Shown in pieces: positions 22,627 to 32,441 of a stretch of 64,000 nt of DNA (positions are counted from its first letter, which is position 1; every line of letters starts with the position of its first letter). Position numbers and translations under genes: made by a program. The stretch comes from Rhynchosporium graminicola (taxonomy: Eukaryota > Ascomycota > Leotiomycetes > Helotiales > Ploettnerulaceae): assembly GCA_900074885.1 (NCBI GenBank), contig FJUW01000048.1:186001-250000 (forward strand), read 5' to 3'. A model generated the notes under the pieces. That model was given only the letters and a program-made list of their open reading frames with translations, was not told where the DNA came from and searched no databases.

Positions 22627-24723
22627 ACCACAACTCGACGAATACCCATTTCCAGCCTGTACGATTTTCTGCTTGCTTGATACATACCAGTTGATTTCCT
22701 TAGTCGGTTGTTCCTGATTGGGCGTTGGTTTACATGAAAGGGTATGGAGGGCAGGAATTTGTCTGATCTACTTATCTATAAGAATTATGAGAGGAGGAGA
22801 GAAAAGTTTGGAGTGGGATGCTATGGATTGTTTGTCTACGTGCAGCAAATATTCTCTTCTCAACCATCAAAGAATTCTGTACTATGTTCATGACGTGGCC
22901 TTGGAATTGTGACTGGACTTCTGTGATATTCTGCTGCTTCCACACGGGAGCAGCGTGACTTGATTAATTCGCGTCCGTCGAGGGTAAGAATTTTCTTGAC
23001 ATCCAGCAAGCCGCCAAACCATCTGTCTGTTGAACACGGTGGATCTAACACATCTATGCTGGCCGCTGTAAATGACGCAATATGGACGACGGGAGATTTG
23101 GAAAGCTCCGATGCGTTTTTCTGAAAATAAACAATGACAAAATGCAGATTGAGAGATCCTCGAGTAGACAGAGGTTTATTGCCAACCTAAAAAGGCTGCT
23201 CAGTTTTCCAACATGGTGAAAATCCGATCAAAGCTCTCGTTCATTGTGATAGCGAGCTTATCATCCTTGACCATAGGCATCTCGCAGGATGAGCTCGAGC
23301 GAGAGTATCGTGACAATCTTCCACATATAGAAAGCTAATGGATTACCTTCCTTATAAATTCGATGTTTTATAACGTCCTACTACCAATAGGTATGACATC
23401 TACTCACCCTTAGAAAGTGGCAGCTAGTCCTTCCGTTGCGATAAGTCGGAATTCAGCTTCTTGCAATTGATTTTCGAGAAGGTGACTATTATTTACTGCG
23501 ATGGATATAAGCCCAGAATTCAGCTAAGAGATTACTCAATGTAACACGCATTGATAAGTAGAGATATTTTTGAATAAATTTATGCTTCTATTGCGGAAGT
23601 AACTGGCTTATGGAGGAAGCGTTGGGATCTCGCAAGCTGAGATATTGTACTTTGAGTCCTCGGCTGCGGGAGAGTAAGGCTAAGTCTTCCCTTGGCTCCT
23701 CCAGGATCTACGAGCAGGATCGAGTAGTCCTGTCAACTTAATAGGCGCATATCCCTTTCTTGTGACTTTTGGTAAACGATTCTTGGAATCAAAACGTCTC
23801 TGAAGAGCTTCCTCAGGATACCATGCTTACCACTCGGCTATCATCAGCCATGAACCAACCAATATCTCGCTTCTCATTTAACATCACAACAGCGACCTGG
23901 GCAAGGTGAGATCGCATCTCGGAGATACCTGCGTCTCGCTATATCATGAATTTCATCAATTTTTTTTTTAGAAACTACATCTCGAAACATAAGCGATTTA
24001 CATCTTGAAATATTATGGATATTTAAATTTCCATCTTGGTAAATCACACGCACATCACATTATCATAGACGTTTCAGTATCATGGCATTAGGAAATATCT
24101 AAGTGGGAATGATAGTTGATTAATAATACTATCCTTCCTCTACTATAAGTCAGAAACAGAATCCTCCTAGCAAAGCTTAACAAGAAGGCCACCAACCCAT
24201 CCAGTCCGACTCTTTCCCATCCAGTCTCTTCTATTTGCAAGTTTTTCCCTGTGTTCTTCCAATTTTTTCTCCTCAGAAGTTACAGCTCGGATATACACTA
24301 ACTTAAGTACCTACAGAATGACGAAGAAAGCCAAAGTTTTTTTTTTCTGGCTCGTAGACTTCCCAAAAGAAAGTCGAAAACCCAGTTTTTTTTCTGTTTG
24401 AATTTTTTTTTGTGTGTTTTGCAGATTTTCTTCATAAATAACAATAGTAATGCAGACACGCGAGCATACGTGCAGAAGGACGAAGAAGCCAAATGTTTTT
24501 TTTGTGGGTTTGTTATTTTCTGAGAGGTAAAGGAAATCGAAGACAGAAAAGGTATTGGCGATGGATCTGTCCGTGTGCAGCGATGGACAGTAGAGGAGTC
24601 GATGAGGGTGTTGAAGAGAGCGGCGATGGGTTGATAGTGCTCACAGTTCGATAGCCCGTGGGAATACCAGTAATAATTGACTGCAACCGTTGAGGGGGCT
24701 CAGTAAGCTGTCAGTCTGTCGAA
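22627..24723. other. AT-rich intergenic region, 2.1 kb
   Basis: No exon is supportable. The sequence is AT-rich. Near 24320-24500 there are several poly-T runs and an imperfect direct repeat: GACGAAGAAAGCCAAAG at about 24320 and a near copy at about 24479, each followed by a poly-T tract. The rest shows no recognisable element. Confidence 0.45.
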
Positions 24724-25668
24724 TCATGATGGCTCTTGTGCCTTACTGCGAGGCTTCGCTCCACCAGGCTTCTTGACGACGATCTCCTCAGAATTCCTGA
24801 GGCGGTGCATTCCGTTGCCGATAGCAACGAACATACCACTCCCATCGGGGGGGCCAGTCAATGCCGAACGAGAGGTTTGGCTCTGGATTGCAAGTGAAGG
24901 TATCCATTCGCGGGCCAAATGAACCAGCTCATCCTTACTCATTGGAGCACCATGCGGTTCATTCACCAGAAGTGCCCAAAAGATCCATTTCGTGGAAGGT
25001 GCAATTATGTCATTTTGTGGGCGATTGCCAACATACTCGACTTTACCCGGTGGAGGTGAGATGTCTTTCAAATGGGCATACTTGCCACTAACAAGTCCGA
25101 AGGAGCTCAAACGCCTCTGCGAACCCTGATTGAAAGATCTCGATGGACCCGATGCCATTTTGTTAGTGGAAATTGCCGGCACCTTGCCATTTACAGCTGT
25201 AAAGCCATTCTGGTTTGTCTGCTGAACGATGTGGCCAGAAGAGCGGGCTCGTGCATTCGGAAGACTGATTCGTCTACCTGTTCTCAAGCCGCTCGGTGGT
25301 GTAGCGAATTTGGCGGGGGTGTCATCGTCGTCGTCTCTCATCCTCTTTAGGGCAGAAGAGGAAAAGGAAGAGGCAGCGGCTTGTGGTGCAGGTGCAGGTG
25401 CAGGTATTCTGTCAAGTGCCTCTGTGGGAGCACTGGCCTGCGGCTCGACCAAGGTTCGATGTCCCCTTGGTGTAGCAGAAGCTAGAGCATCTGAGGTTCC
25501 TCCTAGGAAATAGAGGAGCTCTCTAATGGGCGGTAAAGGAACACGTCGACCTCGAGTGGAAGTAGAAGCGGTGGTCTGCGTCCATAATGGGGGAAGTGTG
25601 AGCGAGACAGGCCCCCGGGATGTAAAAGAGAAGGTATTGGCTTCGTAACCAGGAAATCTGTTCGACAT
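24724..25668 (-). CDS. Hypothetical low-complexity protein
   Basis: A single open exon encodes 314 aa, but I recognise no domain. Features seen: a run of Pro/Ala (PAPAPAPQAAA) near residue 85, a DDDDD patch near 115, basic Ser-rich stretches (RRISLPNARARSSGH; SQRRLSSFGLVSG) that could be phosphorylation sites, and a more ordered C-terminal third from about residue 215 with KWIFWALLVNEPHGAPM and KDELVHLAREWIPSLA, which resembles a small winged-helix-like segment, and a basic tail. Codon periodicity and the lack of stop codons over 945 nt support it being real. The start at 25668 is the only reasonable ATG for the conserved-looking N-terminus. Nuclear localisation is possible, but this is inference. 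Confidence 0.65.
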   Translation of the reverse strand: MSNRFPGYEANTFSFTSRGPVSLTLPPLWTQTTASTSTRGRRVPLPPIRELLYFLGGTSDALASATPRGHRTLVEPQASAPTEALDRIPAPAPAPQAAASSFSSSALKRMRDDDDDTPAKFATPPSGLRTGRRISLPNARARSSGHIVQQTNQNGFTAVNGKVPAISTNKMASGPSRSFNQGSQRRLSSFGLVSGKYAHLKDISPPPGKVEYVGNRPQNDIIAPSTKWIFWALLVNEPHGAPMSKDELVHLAREWIPSLAIQSQTSRSALTGPPDGSGMFVAIGNGMHRLRNSEEIVVKKPGGAKPRSKAQEPS

Positions 25669-26170
25669 GGGTGCTATAGGAGGGATGGGATTGGGTGGTG
25701 ATGTACTTGTAGAAGTCGGTAGACGACTGCGATTTGGTAGAGGGATGGTAGTGGTTGATTTTTTGTAATGGTAGTGATAGTGGTATAAGTATGTATGGAG
25801 CTTTTGAAAGATATTTAGAAGACGATTGCTTGCAGGCAGTAAGAATTTTGGTATAGAGAAGAGTTGAGAGAAGTAGGAAAAATTTGCTTCTTATATGATG
25901 AAGGATCCGGCTATTGGAAAGTGAACTGCGTAGTCGTGTTAGTGTGCTATTCAATTTTATCTGAAGACTTGCCTGCTTTGGGCCTGGGAGTTGGTATATC
26001 AACCGAACTACGTTGAGCCTCAACGCTTAGTGGGATATCTAGAACCAAAGAATTAAGTATTGTCCGGCATCTCGGAAGGTACTCTGAATAGGTAAGTCTT
26101 GAGATTTAGACCGGACAGACTCCAAATCTTCTGGCCGGCTAATATGACGTTGCTTACTGACTGATGTCAA

Positions 26171-26252
26171 GGAAGGGGGACTCGAACGAGTCAACTAGAC
26201 TTCGGCATATCGATATGTTATCGATCTGTTGAACTAATCATTCATTCCTTCC
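26171..26252 (-). pseudogene. tRNA-like element, probably non-functional
   Basis: Read on the minus strand the ends can pair like an acceptor stem (GGAAGGA against CCCTTCC, one mismatch). A T-arm-like GTTCGAGTCC and a D-arm-like GATTAGTTCAAC are present. The anticodon region forms a stem ATCGA/TCGAT, but its 7-base loop lacks the invariant U33, and the distances between arms are not canonical. It may be a decayed tRNA or a fragment of organellar origin. Confidence 0.3.
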
Positions 26253-27894
26253 TCTATATTGCCTCGACTGGCTTATCGATGAAGCCATCTCAACCTCCGC
26301 CTCTAAGCGGACTATGACAAACTCGGTGATTGTTCTTATATTTTTGGTTTGCATGGGACACTATACTTTTTTGTGACGTACGAGCCCGACATACAGGCTC
26401 TTTTGAGGCTCCTCGACTCACGCGACACTCACAATAGAGCTGGGGGCTCTCTCAAACGATCATCTGCCCGGTTGACTACAAGGATTTGAAGCGATGGATG
26501 TTGGATTTACTCGCCGGGCTTAGATGGGCAACTTAATCCTGAGGTGCCCTGTTAAATGTTAGAACTTCAATAAAAATTTAACGGGTAAGAAGCAGCTTTT
26601 CTATTATCATCGACGTAGAAATTTTGCAGATTTGCAGTCAGCATTACAATGCATAGATGTTACTTGCTGCCAGACATGCCTTCCTGTGCGCTCTCATCTA
26701 TAATTTTCTGCATGATCACAAGCCTCAGACCGAGAGATTCTTTCAGATTCGACTCTGTTGAGCTTAAGCTTGGGCTTGTGTCTCCGCCCACACGAATAAA
26801 TGAAGGAGCTAAAACAGCGCCAGTCCGACTTCGGGCCAAGGTGCTGTATTGTTGGTATTATTTCGGGTCATGCGATTTCATGATTGTTTGGACGATACGG
26901 ATCAAAAAACCAACTTGTAAGGTCTGGCTTCAAGGGCCCAGAGCGCGTGGTAACTGAGGTAGTGAGTAGTGATTGAAGAGTTGGAATCTGAATATGCTGC
27001 TGATGTGCAAAGAGTGGACCCCAAGCATAGGAGGGGAATGACCAAAGTGTTCTGGCGTTGCGATGATGCAACGCTTTTCATACTTGTATCGTCGTCTCTT
27101 TTAGACAAAAAGTTTAGTCTGGACGGAAAAGAGCTACGCGAGACTTCGAGACTCAAATGATTATCACGTGATATTTTCAGCTCCGAAGTTGGTGCGTCTC
27201 AAGGGTCATAAGGAAGGTGTATGGCTATAGCCGAAGCTGGCAAGTGTACTTGAGACATATATACAAACTTTGATCAACCAAGATCGGCTTGACTTAGATG
27301 ACTTTATCCAAATAAATGCTAGATGGAGGAACAGAAGAATTCTCGCAGACCATATTCCAGCCAGCGACCTTGAAACTGGTTACTTGGAAGTCTGGAGCTG
27401 CAATTCATACTAAGCAGCAATACAGGACGTTTGAAATGCGAGAAACAGGCCCATGACCGAGGCTTTCAATAGGCGCCATTTTGCATTTGGTGGAGTAGCC
27501 GACCTTGAGTGACACTTGTGGGCGGGAGGAATTCAAGAAAATCCTTTCCCAGTTCCATCGTCATCGTCAAGCTTACAAAACTCAGTTCCGGCGAAGACTC
27601 TTAGTAACAAGCACGACCAGCCACTCCTGGGATGTTCCGCCAAGATGAAAGCTTCGGGTCAAAGATTCTGCTCGGTACCTGGGACGCATTGCCAAATTGC
27701 TTAAATGTCTTAACACTTGATACGCTCCCAGAGTTTATTGAGCATTAGAGGGGTGCATTACATATGTAGTAATAGATAACCTTTATGCTTCTAGGCCCTA
27801 CCTAGACTACCTACTTGTAGCGAAAGATTAGGTGGATCGCCGACTTGGCAAGGCATCGTGAGTCTGCGACTCAAAAATGTCAAGACTCTCAGGG

Positions 27895-28790
27895 TTCAGA
27901 CCTGTGGCTACGATGTGCAACAAGAACTTTTGCGTACTCGCTCTTGGTCTTCCTCGCTGAAATGGGGATAGCATTTGCAGGCTTATTACTAGTGCTTCTA
28001 GACCTCGCATTACTATGGGTTCAGCCCTGTGCCGATATGCAACAAAAACCATCGTGCGGTAGGTTGTTAGTCCTGTGATGATGCGTACACAATTTGAGAT
28101 AGCATTTGCAAGCTTACTATGCTAAGTGCTGTTGAGCCATAAGTGAGTGTGGCTTCAGCCTCACAGGCGATGTGCAACAAAACTCATTGCGTGCTTGCTT
28201 GTTGGTCCCACTCGCTAGACCTGGAGATAGTATTCGCAAACTTTCTATTCATGCATGCAGGCCTAGCATTACTATAGATTCAAGCTTATGCTGCTATGCA
28301 ACAACAAAATCCTTGCATACTTGCTTGTTGATCTCAACTGTGCAGGCTTAATTAGATATGGCAAGCGCGAGCCTGACACTAATGCCGAGACCTAGAACTT
28401 TTGTGGCTCCAGACCCACCGCCGATGTGCAACAAAAAAACGCATTGCGTGCTTGTCTGTTGGCGCTTGCTGCCATCCACCACGGACCTAGAACGTTCGGT
28501 GGGTTCAGCCCTACGCCGACATGCAACAAAAAGGTTCGGGTGCTTGACTGTTTGTCTTCTTTGCTGGACTGAGGAAGTCTGCTACTAGTGCTTCAACTCT
28601 CAGCTACTATGGTTTCACCCCTATGCCGATATGCAACAAAAATTGGTTGCCAACATGCTTTGGCCAAGGAATATACAGGCTTAGAGCTAGCGACTGGATA
28701 ATGGTTTGCTTGTACGAAGTGGGCTGTAGCTTTTACTCGTGAAGGCTTTACGCCTCCTAGTGATGTACAATGAAATGTGCGAGAAGTCTT
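27895..28790. repeat. Diverged tandem array, ~120-bp unit
   Basis: The core GATRTGCAACAAAAA recurs at about 27917, 28039, 28174, 28298, 28428, 28523 and 28633, with a more decayed copy near 28766. Spacings are 122, 135, 124, 130, 95, 110 and 133 bp. Each core is preceded by a GGTTCAGCCC-like block and followed by GCGTGCTTGCTTGTTGGTC-like and GAGATAGCATTTGCAAGCTTACT-like blocks, so the whole unit is repeated. The copies differ by many substitutions and small indels, so the array is old. No conserved reading frame runs through it. Confidence 0.75.
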
Positions 28791-29317
28791 TTCCGATGAT
28801 CGCTTCTTTCATACAAGCTCGGGTCTAGTCTGAAATCACCGGATCTGACTCAACATGACCGATGAACAGGGTTTTATTGATGGCCGCAAGCTACCTAGGT
28901 ATACACCGGACGTGAACCTAAGAGGTATGGCTCATCATAGAATGTACACGTGCGGCATGAGTCCCCGGCTATGCATACGAAAAATCAAAATTCTTGTGTA
29001 CAGGATGCATGATTTGTGGAATTAAGCCGCCATTATTGCAAGAAACATGCCAAGCCAGTTCGTCAGGCATGAATTTGAGCCATCACGTGACATGAGCTCA
29101 AAAACATACTCTAACGAGAACTAAGTCCAACAGGAAGAAGCTGGTATTTTCGCTCCGATTCTACTAATCCGGATGGCTGTCACTCTACTCCGAAAAGATA
29201 GCAGAATTTTATTTGCCTTCCCCATTGGTGAATGCGTTTAATGGGAGCCATGTGAGTGGCTTACCACGCTAATGTGTGATAGCTGAAAGTACTGAGATGT
29301 TTTGCGATGAGCTGAAT

Positions 29318-29430
29318 AGCAAGTAGATGGCATTGTACAAATGGCAGATAAATAGCAAATATATGGCAGGTAAGTGGCAAGCAAGTACATGGTAAGAGCT
29401 GTGACGCAACGAGCAAGTAGATGGCAGATG
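29318..29430. repeat. Short imperfect direct repeats
   Basis: Four copies of AGCAAGTAGATGGCAG or close variants start at about 29318, 29353, 29380 and 29412, spaced 27-35 bp. It is a small degenerate minisatellite with no reading frame. Confidence 0.6.
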
Positions 29431-29646
29431 AAACGATGCAGTGACAGAAAGAATGAAAGCCCCACGAAGATTGAGTTGTTGACCCATGTGAAACGTGCCA
29501 TACTTAGTCCTCATTCATTCAGAGCTGCCACAGCAGAATGGGTGGGGCCTTGGAAAAGTGATGCTGTTCTGCACACTCACATTACAAGTATGAGAAACAG
29601 ACATTAGTTGTAAGCTGCGTTCATTCCTGCAGAGGCGTATGGCAGT

Positions 29647-31404
29647 CTAGATCAAGCGGCAGCTATCCATACTACCAAAGCCTGCAGCGACTCCACCTTC
29701 CTCGCTCTTGTCACCCTTGGTCCGCAGAAGATATCCCGCTTCCTCATTATGCATGATTTCTTTCGTGGCTTGATCCCAAAGACACGTGCCATAGACTCCC
29801 AGTTCGCAAATGACGCCACCTTGTTCTAGTGCACCATTGCGGAGTATGATGTTTTGAACTGGGGGCGGAATAATAATCTCCATCAGGATGAACGACTTCC
29901 AATGTGACTCTGGCAGTGACTTGAGGAAGGGAGGGATGGCCGTGCGGTAGATATTATTTCCGCCTCCCTCGCGTTGTGGCTTCAACACATAGCCCTTGCA
30001 TTTCTCGGGATCAATAGCGAGTTTGCGGGCTTCAAGACCAGCTGGTGTGTCGTCAAGGGGGAATATGTTTGTGAATGTAGCTTGGAGACTCTTGACAGAG
30101 GACTCCTCGGTCTTCATGAGCCGATGAAGAGTGGAGGAAACAGTGGAAGACGTAGGTGTGGCAAGAACTTGCTGGACTTTCTTGGCACCTGCAAGTTGAG
30201 TAAGGATCGTTGGGCACTTAATAGCATTTGAACGCTCAATGTGCAGACGAGCTTCCCAAGCAGACGCATCTGGGTAGTCCCCTGGTCCATAACCTGCACG
30301 GAAATACACCACGGCGACCTCGAATTTCTTCTTTGGGTTACTTGGTAAGTGATACAGAAGCTCACGTTTTGAAGTCTCTGCAATCGATGTATGCGAAAGG
30401 ATTTGACCAAATGGAAGGCGAAATACCGGGATAGGCGATTTCTGCTGCTGAAGTTCATACTCAAGATGGCGCTGGTCGAAGATGTTCCGCTCAGGCTCTT
30501 GTACTAAAAAGAGAATGCAGCAGGGATGAATGATTTCGGACTTCGTGTAGATGTCGAACCCAGCGCGAAGGCCCAAAGACAGATACTTGGTACTCTCGTT
30601 ATCTGGAAGATCTAGGTCTGAAGTCCGAAGTGTCTCCTCTAGAAATGAATAGTCACTAACTGATAGATGTCTTCGAAATAGTCAGTCTCTGCCTGCTGAC
30701 ATCCGAGGGTCCGGTATACATGGTCGAGGATAAATTACCTGTGCAGCTTTGATGTTTGAGATGATAGACCCCCAAATGAGGATGCGATGGTATTGAATTC
30801 AACTTGTTTAATCGTAGGTGTCTCCTCAGCTGTGCTCTGATGAACCATGTAGTCGGAGCGAAAGAGGCCAAGCGAAAGATTCTGTTGGAATTTAGACGGA
30901 GTACTAGAAAGCAGAAACCACAACGTAGATACCTGAGTATAGCCCTCTTCTTTGACTTTCAAATGCACTTGCCACAGTTCGGCAATGAAATCATCCACTT
31001 CGATTATCCTGACATGTTAGTCAAGAACTTTGTTATGTGAATGAGCTAGGTCACTTCTATGTACGTGGAAGTGAAGGATGTGTAACTTACTGCTGGACAA
31101 TGTCGTTTAGAAATTCTTCATCTTGGGCAATGCAAGCATAGAGTTCATTGTATGGCTTCTGTATAGATCTAGCTTGCTCAAAGCATACCCGAGGGAAGGG
31201 ACTGGGAAACAGTGTCACGGGAACTGTAGTAGCCAGAATTCCATGCGGGTCTGATTCTGCTGAGACAACAGACGGGGGAGGTCGCACAGCTAAACCATGG
31301 GCAACGGACCAGTCCTTGATAGTAGCAAGCAAGTGCTCAGATTCGGATGGCTTCAAATTTGGGGGGTAATGGTGAGGATCTGCTACAGCTTTGCTTGGTG
31401 CCAT
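29647..31404 (-). CDS. gsh2: Glutathione synthetase
   Basis: Four minus-strand exons: 31091-31404, 30933-31008, 30739-30881 and 29647-30655 (513 aa). All introns have good GT donors and AG acceptors (GTAAGT...GTCAG, GTATCT...ACAG, GTAATT...GTTAG). Family features in order: the N-terminal VPVTLFPSPFPRVCFEQA and PYNELYACIAQDEEFL; LGLFRSDYM; QVEFNTIASSFGGL, with the substrate-binding NTIA loop; VVYFRAGYGPGDYP; the glycine-rich ATP-binding loop YVLKPQREGGGNNIY; and a C-terminus GGVAAGFGSMDSCRL. The enzyme joins gamma-glutamylcysteine and glycine with ATP to make glutathione in the cytosol. The ATG at 31404 gives MAPSK, an ordinary N-terminus. The gene is divergent from the Snf2 gene. Confidence 0.96.
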
Positions 31405-32441
31405 TTTCAATCCGATAGATGAAAGGTCGGGGGTGAAAGATGGAAGATCGAAACCAACAAGAAACGTCTAAACTTTTACTTGATTCTATTCCGTGCAACA
31501 AACAAAATCTTATGTATGGAGGTAGGTAGGTAGGCAGGTAGTTAGAGAGAGACATGCGAGGCGAGGCTGACAAGACTTCCATAGACGATTGAAAATGAGG
31601 CTGATTTGTAAGACATGAGTAGGGCACGCCATAGAATTCTCCGGACTCCGTAGATAAGGTATGCTCTGTGTGGTACAGTACATAAAGCAGGTGGGGGTGG
31701 GGTCGCGCTAGCGGATAAGCCTTATCGGACGCGAACCGCGACGACGGACGGGACGATTTGCGCAAGGCAAGGCTACGATTTTGGAATTTCATGACCTCCG
31801 CCTCGTCTTGCACTCCGAATGTAAACACAACACTCCTTTTCTCTTTCTCCCTTTCTTTATTTGCTCACCCTCCACCACCATCCCTCTTTTCCTTCTTCTT
31901 CTAGTTCCAAGCACAAGTGCTCACCAATCATTCTTCATACGACCCTTACGATTTACGATTTGCGATTGCGTTGCATGCGATCTGCTCAGTCCTAGAGCTT
32001 TCCAGGTGACTCGACAACTTGAACACTTCGCGCATTTGCGCTTTTTAGCCTTCAAGAGAAGACTCGAGAACTGACGACACCATTGCGCGGCGATCTGCAT
32101 AGGACGTTCAAGTCTTCCAGACATCTTGAGATATTCTCTCCAGCTATCACTGTAAGTTCGCACCTCTTCCCAAGCAGCCATGACTACCAATTCTCTCATC
32201 ACCTCAATTCCACGGTGGCGTACAGCTCCTACACTCCAGCTTCAACTTCTCTCTGTCTGAATCAACCCACTTTCTGCCTTGACTCAAATCACTTCGCGTG
32301 CTACATTCAACATCTGAATACCACGACTAACTTCTCTATTGCAGGTCCAGATTGCGCAGGAGATTTCCCAAGACTTCTTCAGCCCTTTTCTACAAAACAT
32401 CGATCTCTCCATGATTAAATCTTGCAATCGCTACAAATACT
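31405..32441. promoter_or_regulatory. Divergent promoter between gsh2 and the Snf2 gene
   Basis: The 1.04-kb region carries a GGTAGGTAGG-type repeat near 31520-31545 and a marked pyrimidine-rich block (CTTTTCTCTTTCTCCCTTTC-like) at about 31830-31910 on the plus strand, the usual position for the Snf2 transcription start. No additional gene is supported. Confidence 0.45.
32152..32344 (+). other. Probable 5' UTR intron of the Snf2 gene
   Basis: A strong donor (GTAAGT at 32152), branch-like GACTAAC and acceptor CTATTGCAG ending at 32344 bound a 193-nt segment about 100 nt before the Snf2 ATG. It follows the pyrimidine block, so it fits a leader intron. RNA reads would decide. Confidence 0.5.

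Larger units (their letters stand above)
25669..29646. other. Gene desert with degenerate repeats, 4 kb
   Basis: No gene is supported. From 25700 to 26000 lies the pyrimidine-rich (minus strand) leader of the hypothetical gene. A tRNA-like element lies at about 26171-26252. From 27.9 to 28.8 kb there is a diverged tandem array, and near 29.32-29.43 kb a short direct-repeat cluster; these are listed separately. The remainder is mixed AT-rich sequence. Confidence 0.5.

Noticed and set aside
25523..26023. 166-codon frame upstream of the hypothetical gene
   Set aside because: It partly overlaps the real gene in another frame and otherwise covers a pyrimidine-rich leader.
27800..28800. Repeat array as a CRISPR locus
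   Set aside because: Units are tandem without unique spacers of constant length, and the setting is eukaryotic.
31337..31828. 163-codon frame over the gsh2 start
   Set aside because: It overlaps the first gsh2 exon in another frame and the shared promoter, so it is a shadow.
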